Below, piece by piece: positions 58,389 to 64,000 of a stretch of 64,000 nucleotides of DNA (positions are counted from its first letter, which is position 1; every line of letters begins with the position of its first letter). Origin of the DNA: Palsa-744 sp036498265 (lineage in GTDB: Bacteria > Actinomycetota > Thermoleophilia > Solirubrobacterales > Solirubrobacteraceae); assembly GCA_036498265.1 (NCBI GenBank), contig DASYFT010000030.1, positions 170,115 to 234,114 of the forward strand, written 5' to 3'. Both the position numbers and the translations under genes were made by a program. The notes beneath the pieces were generated by a model. The model was not told where the DNA came from, did no database searches, and worked only from the letters and a program-made list of their open reading frames with translations.

Positions 58389-58817
58389 GGGCGCCGAGGC
58401 GCCAGGTGAGCCCGGGCTGAGGGAAGGGCGAGGCCCGGCACACGACAGCCCCGCGTCATCGCGCAGAGTGCCCCGTCCGATGGGCGGTGGAGCCGGGTCG
58501 ATGAGAGAACAACCACTAAGCCTCTCCCTTGGAGCGATCGGTGGAGAGACCGGTTCCGTCGAGCCTCCGCCACCTCCCGCTCCGCCGGCGAAGCCCGTCG
58601 ACCGTCACGCGGCCCGTGCGCCAAACCCTCCGCCGCTTCGTGCAGTCACGACGCCGGGCTCTCGTCACGGTCTACCCCCGGCGAAAGCCGGCAAACGAAG
58701 TACCCGTGTGCCGTGACCGGTAAAAGCGCCAAAAACTCGTAAACAGCGCCCCTTTCGCCCGAACAGCGCCCATTTCGCCCGAACAGCGTCCATCTCGCCC
58801 GGATGGCCGCGCGCGTG
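58389..58817. other. Non-coding stretch between hsp20 and the PCD-like gene
   Basis: About 430 bases contain only short overlapping frames without credible starts, composition or motifs. The only clear structure is the set of 20-bp tandem repeats at 58741-58800. The right half directly adjoins the end of the minus-strand PCD-like gene; the left half should hold the hsp20-sigma promoter, but no convincing -35/-10 pair or HAIR/CIRCE element is visible. Confidence 0.6.
58741..58800. repeat. Three 20-bp tandem repeats
   Basis: AAACAGCGCCCCTTTCGCCC (58741-58760), GAACAGCGCCCATTTCGCCC (58761-58780) and GAACAGCGTCCATCTCGCCC (58781-58800) are three exactly adjacent 20-base units with 16-18 of 20 shared bases. 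A weaker fourth copy (10 of 20) may precede at 58721. They lie 17 bp past the 3' end of the PCD-like gene. Confidence 0.85.
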
Positions 58818-59204
58818 TCAGGTGTTCGAGGTGCCCTCGCGCCCGAACCCGTCGAGGAGCGCGCTCACCTTCACTGCGAGGCGCACCTCGGCGAGGGTGA
58901 GGCCGGCGTGGTGGGGGTTGCTGATCGAGAGGCGCACGTGGTTGAACTCCGAGATGCACATGTCGGGGCGCCGGCCGTAGTCCACGGCACCGCGCGCCAC
59001 CAGGTCGAACAGCCGCATCGCTTCGTCGAAATCCCGCATCAGAAGCTCACGGACGAGCGCTCCGTCGCAGATCCTCCAGGCGGGCTGGCTCGCCAGCGCG
59101 CTCGCGAGGTCATCGCGATCGAGCGCCTGGTGGCGGGCGAGGCTCCGATCTGGATCGTGAACAGCCGTGGAGGAGTGCTTAGGCCGAGTCGCGCCCCCGT
59201 CCAA
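58818..59204 (-). CDS. Pterin-4a-carbinolamine dehydratase-like protein with altered active site
   Basis: The 128-residue frame resembles PCD/DCoH: LDRDDLASALASQPAWRI near 30, VRELLMRDFDEAMRLFDLVARGAVDYGRRPDM, then EFNHVRLSISNPHHAGLTLAEVRLAVKVSAL. In true dehydratases the first signature is an HHP followed by a second site THD. Here these read RRP and NPHH, so two catalytic histidines are replaced or moved. The only in-frame start is TTG 59204, without a good ribosome site, so it may be a pseudogene or start may be misplaced. It is divergent from dnaK with 143 bp between. Confidence 0.5.
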   Translation of the reverse strand: MDGGATRPKHSSTAVHDPDRSLARHQALDRDDLASALASQPAWRICDGALVRELLMRDFDEAMRLFDLVARGAVDYGRRPDMCISEFNHVRLSISNPHHAGLTLAEVRLAVKVSALLDGFGREGTSNT

Positions 59205-59347
59205 TGGTCCTTGAACGGAGCGAGAAGCGACCTAACGACCGAAGCGCACGCCGGCTGCGCGGCAGGCCGGGTGATGCCTGCGAGCCACCGTCGCCGAGGC
59301 GTGTACAGCCCATCCCAGCCGCGAGGCGACCGGAGAGGAGCAGCACG

Positions 59348-61240
59348 ATGCCGAAGGCAGTCGGAATCGACCTTGGTACCACCAACTCGGTGGTCGCAGC
59401 CGTGATGGAGGGTGGACAGGCAGAAGTCATCCCCAACGCGGAGGGCGGCCGCACCACCCCCTCGGTCGTCGCCTTCACGGATGACGGCCAGCGTCTCGTG
59501 GGGCAGGTGGCAAAGCGTCAGGCGATACTCAACCCCGAGGCCACCATCTACTCCGTCAAGCGATTCATCGGCCGCAAGTGGGGCGAAGTCGACGAGGAGG
59601 CCAAGATCGTCTCCTACAAAGTCGTCAAAGGACCCAACGACGCCGTGCGGTTCGACATCCGCGGCAAACAGTACTCGCCCGAGGAGATCTCAGCCCTGAT
59701 CCTGCGGAAGCTGGCCGAGGATGCGGCGAAATTCATGGGTGAACGCGTCACCGAGGCGGTCATCACGGTCCCCGCCTACTTCAACGACGCGCAGCGGCAG
59801 GCCACGAAGGACGCCGGCGCGATCGCCGGGCTCGAGGTGCTTCGCATCATCAACGAGCCAACAGCGGCGGCGCTGGCGTACGGGCTGGACAAGAAGGGCC
59901 AGGAGACAGTGCTCGTCTTCGACCTCGGGGGAGGCACCTTCGACGTCTCACTGCTCGACGTCGGCGACGGCGTCGTGGAGGTCCGCTCGACAAGTGGCGA
60001 CGGCCACCTCGGAGGCGACGACTTCGACAAACGCATCGTCGACTGGCTCGCGGAGGAGTTCAAGCGGGACCAGGGCATCGACCTGCGCTCCGACCCGCAG
60101 GCGCTCCAGCGTCTGTATGAGGCGGCCGAGCGTGCGAAGGTCGAGCTCTCCTCGGCCACCACGACGCAGATCAACCTCCCGTTCATCACCGCCGATGCGT
60201 CCGGTCCCAAGCACCTCAACCTGTCGCTGACGCGCGCCAAGTTCGAGCAGCTCACCCAGGACCTGATCGAGCGCTGCCGCGGGCCCGTCGAAACCGCCCT
60301 TGCGGACGCAAAGCTGACCGCCGATGACATCGACGAGGTGCTGCTCGTGGGCGGCGCGACGCGAATGCCGGCCGTGCAGGAGCTGGTGCGCCGGCTGACC
60401 GGCGGCAAGGATCCCAACATGGGCGTCAACCCCGACGAGGTCGTAGCCATCGGCGCCGCCCTCCAGGCGGGCGTCCTGAAGGGCGAAGTCGAGGACGTCG
60501 TCCTGCTCGACGTGATCCCGCTGTCACTCGGCCTCGAAACGCTGGGTGGCGTGATGACCAAGGTGATCGAGCGGAACACGACGATCCCGGCGCGCCGGAC
60601 GGAGGTCTTCTCCACCGCCGAGGACAACCAGACGGCGGTGGACATCGTCGTTCTCCAAGGCGAGCGGGAGCTGGCCTCCGACAACCGCCAGCTCGCGCGC
60701 TTCCGTCTCGAGGGGATCCGCCCGGCACCACGTGGCGTGCCGCAGGTCGAGGTCACCTTCGACGTCGACGCAAACGGCATCCTCAACGTCTCTGCCCGCG
60801 ACAAGGACACGGGTGCCGAGCAGAAAGTCACCATCACCGAGACGACCAACCTGGACCAGGGCGAAATCGAGCGCATGATCCGGGAAGCCGAACAGCACGC
60901 CGAGGAGGATCGGCGCCGGCGCGAGGAGATCGACGCGCGAAACGAGCTGGACACGCTGGCTCACCGGGTGGAGCAGCTCGTCGGCGAGTTGCAGGACCGC
61001 CTGCCGGTCAACGAGAAAGCGCGCGCCGAACAGCTGGTCGCAGACGCGCGCCAGGCGCTCACCGACCAGGCGGGGCTCGATCGCGTGCGCCCGCTCATCG
61101 CAGACCTCCAGCAGATGGTCCACTCGCTGCCGAGCGCGGCCGCGGCGCCTGCAGGACAGGAGCCTGGCGGCAACGGCGCATCGGCCGACCAGGAGGCCGA
61201 GGACGAGGAGGTGGTCGATGCAGAGTTCACCCGCGAGTGA
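59348..61240 (+). CDS. dnaK: Hsp70 chaperone DnaK
   Basis: DnaK binds exposed peptides in an ATP-dependent cycle. The 630-residue product has the ATPase signatures GIDLGTTNSVV near 6-16, FDLGGGTFDVSLL near 190 and LVGGATRMPAVQ near 335. A normal substrate-binding domain and lid follow, ending EEVVDAEF-TRE, the conserved EEVD-like bacterial tail. ATG 59348 follows GAGGAG. It heads dnaK-grpE-dnaJ-cbpM. No CIRCE or HAIR element is visible in the 143 bp upstream, so control may run through the nearby sigma factor instead. Confidence 0.97.
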   Translation: MPKAVGIDLGTTNSVVAAVMEGGQAEVIPNAEGGRTTPSVVAFTDDGQRLVGQVAKRQAILNPEATIYSVKRFIGRKWGEVDEEAKIVSYKVVKGPNDAVRFDIRGKQYSPEEISALILRKLAEDAAKFMGERVTEAVITVPAYFNDAQRQATKDAGAIAGLEVLRIINEPTAAALAYGLDKKGQETVLVFDLGGGTFDVSLLDVGDGVVEVRSTSGDGHLGGDDFDKRIVDWLAEEFKRDQGIDLRSDPQALQRLYEAAERAKVELSSATTTQINLPFITADASGPKHLNLSLTRAKFEQLTQDLIERCRGPVETALADAKLTADDIDEVLLVGGATRMPAVQELVRRLTGGKDPNMGVNPDEVVAIGAALQAGVLKGEVEDVVLLDVIPLSLGLETLGGVMTKVIERNTTIPARRTEVFSTAEDNQTAVDIVVLQGERELASDNRQLARFRLEGIRPAPRGVPQVEVTFDVDANGILNVSARDKDTGAEQKVTITETTNLDQGEIERMIREAEQHAEEDRRRREEIDARNELDTLAHRVEQLVGELQDRLPVNEKARAEQLVADARQALTDQAGLDRVRPLIADLQQMVHSLPSAAAAPAGQEPGGNGASADQEAEDEEVVDAEFTRE

Positions 61241-61763
61241 CCACGGACCGGAGGCGGCCCCGGCGGCGGAGCAGCCCGCGGAGCAGCGGGAGCCGGTAGC
61301 ACCCGGGTCGCAGGCGCCGGACCCTCGGGCGGAGCTGGCGGCGCTCGAGGAACGGTACAAGCGGGCGCTCGCCGATCTCGACAACTACCGCAAGCGCACT
61401 GCTCGGGAGATCGACCGCCGCGTGGCGGAATGCAGGGAGGGCCTGATCCGAGACTGGCTGGAGGCTGTCGACAGCGTCGAGCGCGCGTTGCGGATGGCCC
61501 CGGAGGGTCCCGCGGCGGAAGGGCTCCGAGCGGTGCTCGAGCAGATGGACGCGATCCTGCGACGCGAGGGGGTCCAGCGCTTCGGAACGCCGGGCGAAGC
61601 CTTCGATCCCGAGCGCTTGGAGGCGGTGGGGGTACGGTCGAGCAATGAGGTCCCAGACAGAACGGTGGTTGAGGTGGTGCGGTCAGGATTTGGCTCAGAT
61701 GGCCACGTGCTGCGTCCCGCACAGGTGATTGTGGCTGACGCGCAGCGCCACGACGGCGACTGA
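61218..61763 (+). CDS. grpE: Nucleotide exchange factor GrpE
   Basis: GrpE releases ADP from DnaK. The 181-residue product has a disordered Ala/Pro/Glu-rich N-terminus, the long coiled-coil helix RAELAALEERYKRALADLDNYRKRTAREID near 40-70, and the DnaK-contacting beta domain ending VVEVVRSGFGSDGHVLRPAQVIVAD. ATG 61218 lies inside dnaK (23-bp overlap), and its TGA overlaps the dnaJ ATG by one base (61763). Confidence 0.93.
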   Translation: MQSSPASDHGPEAAPAAEQPAEQREPVAPGSQAPDPRAELAALEERYKRALADLDNYRKRTAREIDRRVAECREGLIRDWLEAVDSVERALRMAPEGPAAEGLRAVLEQMDAILRREGVQRFGTPGEAFDPERLEAVGVRSSNEVPDRTVVEVVRSGFGSDGHVLRPAQVIVADAQRHDGD

Positions 61764-62734
61764 TGGCCGTCGCTTTCCGCGACTACTACGAGGTGCTCGG
61801 CGTACCTCGTGACGCGAGCGCCGAGGACATCCGACGTGCATACCGCAAACTTGCGCGCGAATATCACCCGGACGTCAACAAGGATCCCGGGGCCGAGGAT
61901 CGCTTCAAGGAGGTCTCGGAGGCGTACGAGGTGCTTCGCGATCCCGAGAAGCGGGAGCGCTACGACCGCTTGGGCGCCAACTGGAGAGCGGGCCAGGACG
62001 TGTCGGGCAGCCCGGACTTCGAGGGCTTCCGCTCCGGACAGGGCGGCTTCGGCGGAACCCCCGGCGGGTTCGGCGGCGGTGGTGGCGGCGGCGAAACCCG
62101 CGTGGAATTCGGAGACAGCGGCTTCAGCGATTTCTTCGACAGCATGTTCGGCAGCCGGACCCGCACACGCGGGCGCGCCGGCGGCGCGTTCGACGGCTTC
62201 TCCACCCGCGGCGGCGATCAGGAGGCGACCCTGGAGCTCTCCCTCGAGGAAGCGGCGCGGGGAGGGCGACGGCGGCTCTCACTCGAAGGGGGACGCGACT
62301 ACGAGGTGAACATCCCCGCCGGCGTCGTGGACGGCCAGAGGATAAGGCTGGCGGGCGAGGGGAGCCCCGGCGCGGGGGGCGGCCGCGCCGGCGACCTGTT
62401 CCTGCGCGTCCGGCTGAGGCCCGACGCCCGCTTCCGGATCGAGGGTCGCGACGTCTACACGGACGTGCGCGTGGCGCCCTGGGAGGCAGCGCTCGGAGCC
62501 TCGGTGGAGATCCCGACCCTGACCGGGAGCACGCGGGTGAAGGTCCCGGCTGGATCCTCCTCGGACCGCAGGCTGCGCCTGCGAGGGAAGGGCCTGCCGT
62601 CGCCGCGCGGCAAACCCGGGGACCTGTACGCCGTGGTGAAGATCGTGGTGCCGAAGAAACTGACGAGCGAGGAACGCGAGCTGTTCGAGCGCCTGGGCGC
62701 GGTCTCGAGCTTCGACCCCAGGGCGGGCCGCTGA
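61763..62734 (+). CDS. DnaJ-class co-chaperone, CbpA type (no zinc fingers)
   Basis: The 323-residue product has the J domain DYYEVLGVPRDASAEDIRRAYRKLAREYHPDVNKD near 7-41 with the DnaK-stimulating HPD. A Gly/Phe-rich linker (about 88-135) and the two-barrel substrate domain follow (VNIPAGVVDGQRIRLAGEG, PGDLYAVVKIVVP). The cysteine-rich zinc domain of classical DnaJ is absent, as in CbpA. The overlap with the following cbpM-like gene (TGATG, 62732-62736) supports the CbpA assignment. Confidence 0.93.
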   Translation: MAVAFRDYYEVLGVPRDASAEDIRRAYRKLAREYHPDVNKDPGAEDRFKEVSEAYEVLRDPEKRERYDRLGANWRAGQDVSGSPDFEGFRSGQGGFGGTPGGFGGGGGGGETRVEFGDSGFSDFFDSMFGSRTRTRGRAGGAFDGFSTRGGDQEATLELSLEEAARGGRRRLSLEGGRDYEVNIPAGVVDGQRIRLAGEGSPGAGGGRAGDLFLRVRLRPDARFRIEGRDVYTDVRVAPWEAALGASVEIPTLTGSTRVKVPAGSSSDRRLRLRGKGLPSPRGKPGDLYAVVKIVVPKKLTSEERELFERLGAVSSFDPRAGR

Positions 62735-63141
62735 TGGCTCGCGCGGGCACCGGCTGGGGCCTCGTGCTGCGCCGACCCGCGGGCCAGCGCCGGACGGCCA
62801 CGCTCGACACGCTGGCCCGCGAGAGCGGCCTGCACCCGGACGTGGTCCTCCGCCTCGTTCGCCTCGGGCTCGTCGAACAGGTTGGTGGCACCCGGCAGGA
62901 GCCGCTCTTCGCGAGCGACGCCGCCGGGCGCCTCGCCCTGGCGGCGCGGTTGCGGCGCGACTTCGGGATCGACTACGGCGGGGCCGTGCTGGCCTCCGAA
63001 CTGCTTGCGCGGATAGAGCAGCTGGAAGTGCGGCTCAGCCGCTACGAGGGAGCTCCACGTCGCTCCAGCTCCCGCTCCGCCCGCGTCTACAGCGGTGGCG
63101 GCGGCGGCACGTCCCTCAACCGTCCGCGCGCGAGGAAGTAG
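62734..63141 (+). CDS. CbpM-like chaperone modulator (MerR-type helix)
   Basis: The 135-residue product has RRTATLDTLARESGLHPDVVLRLVRLGLVEQVG near 18-50, the CbpM/MerR-like helical region that in E. coli binds and inhibits the J domain of CbpA, followed by LALAARLRRDFGIDYGGAVLASELLARIEQLEVRLSRYE. The C-terminal 30 residues are a basic/Gly tail. It overlaps dnaJ by one base. Its last 55 bp overlap the converging DUF6458 gene. The modulator role is from family and context. Confidence 0.8.
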   Translation: MARAGTGWGLVLRRPAGQRRTATLDTLARESGLHPDVVLRLVRLGLVEQVGGTRQEPLFASDAAGRLALAARLRRDFGIDYGGAVLASELLARIEQLEVRLSRYEGAPRRSSSRSARVYSGGGGGTSLNRPRARK

Positions 63142-63284
63142 ACCCCCAGCACGAGGCCGAGACCGCCGACGATCATCAGCACGAGGCCGGCGGTCTGGAG
63201 GTCGATCCCTTCGACGTGCGCGGTCACGGCGTACTTGAGGATCGCGCCGACCGCTATCAGGAAGAGGCTCGTACCTATGGTCAT
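63087..63284 (-). CDS. DUF6458 small membrane protein
   Basis: The 65-residue product, from ATG 63284, has two transmembrane segments: IGTSLFLIAVGAILKYAV and TAGLVLMIVGGLGLVLGVYFLA, joined by TAHVEGIDLQ, and a Pro-rich end. This two-helix layout is the DUF6458 pattern, widespread in actinobacteria and of unknown function. The gene overlaps the 3' end of the cbpM-like gene on the other strand by 55 bp, so both frames are used in that stretch. Confidence 0.8.
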   Translation of the reverse strand: MTIGTSLFLIAVGAILKYAVTAHVEGIDLQTAGLVLMIVGGLGLVLGVYFLARGRLRDVPPPPPL

Positions 63285-63475
63285 GTGGAACACGGCCTTC
63301 AATAGCGCCCGGCCGCCCGGATGCAAGGGGGCGACGTTCGAGGGCCCGGCCGCGGGCACGCAACCGACGCGGCGTCCACACCCGGCCGGCCGCACCCGTC
63401 CCCCGGCCCCAGACCGCCTTGAAGCACGCTCGGCCGCGGCCTAACCCCGATGCAGACGGAGCCTGCGGAGGAGAT

Positions 63476-64000
63476 GTGACCAGCCTGCTGTTCGAGAACT
63501 TCGCCGAGTACTCCGGCAGCCGGGACTCGCGCGTGCTCGCGCTGGCGCGTGCGCGTGCGGAGGATGGCCTGGCCGGAAGGGCGGTGTGGTGCGCCACGGC
63601 CATCCAGGGCAGCTCGGCGCGCGCGCGTGCGCTCCGGGCGTACGTGCCCCCGGCGCTCGGCCCGGAACCGATCGAGCTTCCGGTCGATGACCCGTTGCGA
63701 CGGATCGGCCAGCGCCTGAGGGCGCTGCTCTCGAGGAGCAGCGGCGAGCGGCTCGACCGATCCGACGCGGAGCAGCTCGCTCAGGTGATGCAGCGCGGTG
63801 AGCGGCTCGTCGGCGACGCCGTCGCGGCCGGCGACGTGGTGGTGCTCGAGGACCCTCTCGGGATCCTGCTCGCACCGGCCGTACGCGAGCGCGGAGCCCA
63901 TGCGGTCCTCGAGATCCGGCCTCACTCGGCCCGAGGCAGGAGCGGCATGGGACCGGGCGAGCGCGTGCTCAGCGGTTGCGACGCGGCGCTCGACGCGCGC
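63476..64000 (+). CDS. N-terminal part of an unidentified protein running off the window
   Basis: The frame is open from GTG 63476 to the right edge (175 residues seen) with GGAGGAG just upstream. The sequence begins VTSLLFENFAEYSGSRDSRVLALARA and continues AVWCATAIQGSSARARALRAY, then DAVAAGDVVVLEDPLGILLAPAVRERGAHAVLEIRPHS. The last stretch, an alternating strand-helix with GDVVVLEDP, is reminiscent of the N-domain of GT-B glycosyltransferases such as trehalose synthases, but the match is weak and no catalytic motif is yet reached. Confidence 0.6.
   Translation, partial: MTSLLFENFAEYSGSRDSRVLALARARAEDGLAGRAVWCATAIQGSSARARALRAYVPPALGPEPIELPVDDPLRRIGQRLRALLSRSSGERLDRSDAEQLAQVMQRGERLVGDAVAAGDVVVLEDPLGILLAPAVRERGAHAVLEIRPHSARGRSGMGPGERVLSGCDAALDAR

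Noticed and set aside
59205..59347. HAIR or CIRCE operator ahead of dnaK
   Set aside because: No CTTGAGT-N7-ACTCAAG or TTAGCACTC-type inverted repeat is present; TTGAAC at 59211 lacks a matching -10 at proper spacing.
61218..61384. Minus-strand frame opposite the end of dnaK and start of grpE
   Set aside because: Shadow frame; both plus-strand genes have full family motifs and coupled junctions.
1..64000. tRNA or rRNA genes, CRISPR arrays, insertion sequences, prophage or att sites
   Set aside because: No cloverleaf with a GTTCRANYC T-loop in an intergenic gap, no regularly spaced 25-40-base repeats, no transposase, integrase or phage structural motifs were found.

Overview
The window is a gene-dense, very high-GC (roughly 70%) chromosomal segment with no insertion sequence, prophage, CRISPR array or recognisable rRNA or tRNA gene. 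It most resembles an aerobic actinobacterium of the Thermoleophilia/Solirubrobacterales type. This is inferred from a fused PafB-PafC regulator, an F420-associated DUF2342 zinc metalloprotease, a caa3-like oxidase operon with CtaG, DUF6458/DUF5996/DUF6885 proteins, frequent GTG/TTG starts and many overlapping gene ends. No marker gene was available to fix the taxon.

Layout. 1-1.3 kb: the end of a secreted phosphoesterase and a small exported protein. 1.4-8.2 kb: a GspE/PilB-type ATPase and an OB-fold/HD protein (minus), a PAC2 protein (plus), a UvrD-like protein that has lost its helicase motor but kept a PD-(D/E)XK iron-sulfur nuclease (minus), and a DUF2342 metalloprotease (plus). 8.4-10.4 kb: a basic Lys/Ala-rich protein with its own promoter, and an Mrp-type Fe-S carrier ATPase. 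10.5-15.5 kb: a tight cluster lysS-kamD-kamE-kamB, coupling lysyl-tRNA synthetase to B12/PLP-dependent lysine 5,6-aminomutase and its reactivase subunit. 15.5-21.5 kb: ferredoxin, an NDUFA9-like reductase, amidase, citrate synthase and a CIRCE-controlled groES-groEL operon. 21.7-29 kb: ASCH, Nudix, Crp, GDPD, a double-TetR fusion, a dCTP-deaminase-family protein, IclR and a small lipoprotein.

29-40 kb is almost entirely minus-strand: valS, an archaeal-type aspS, a second OB/HD protein, fused pafBC, a PPOX flavoprotein, then rmlA-rmlD-rmlB. 40-45.3 kb is a cytochrome c oxidase operon headed by a membrane-anchored cupredoxin-like protein and ending with a 45-residue membrane protein. 45.3-48 kb is a murL-murD2 pair, the alternative L-glutamate ligation/epimerisation route to peptidoglycan D-glutamate. 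48-53 kb has an acyl-CoA dehydrogenase divergent from an overlapping three-gene operon: a DUF6885 protein that looks papain-like, a glutamine-synthetase-family ligase, and an M20 amidohydrolase. This is the best candidate here for an undescribed pathway. 53-56 kb: HhH-GPD, DUF899, MFS and DUF5996 genes.

56.2-63.3 kb is a stress island: hsp20, an hsp20-sigma factor operon, a PCD-like gene with a changed active site, dnaK-grpE-dnaJ-cbpM with overlapping junctions, and a DUF6458 membrane protein. The window ends inside an unidentified gene. Convergent neighbours repeatedly share their stop codons, and several short tandem repeats lie at gene ends or in linkers.
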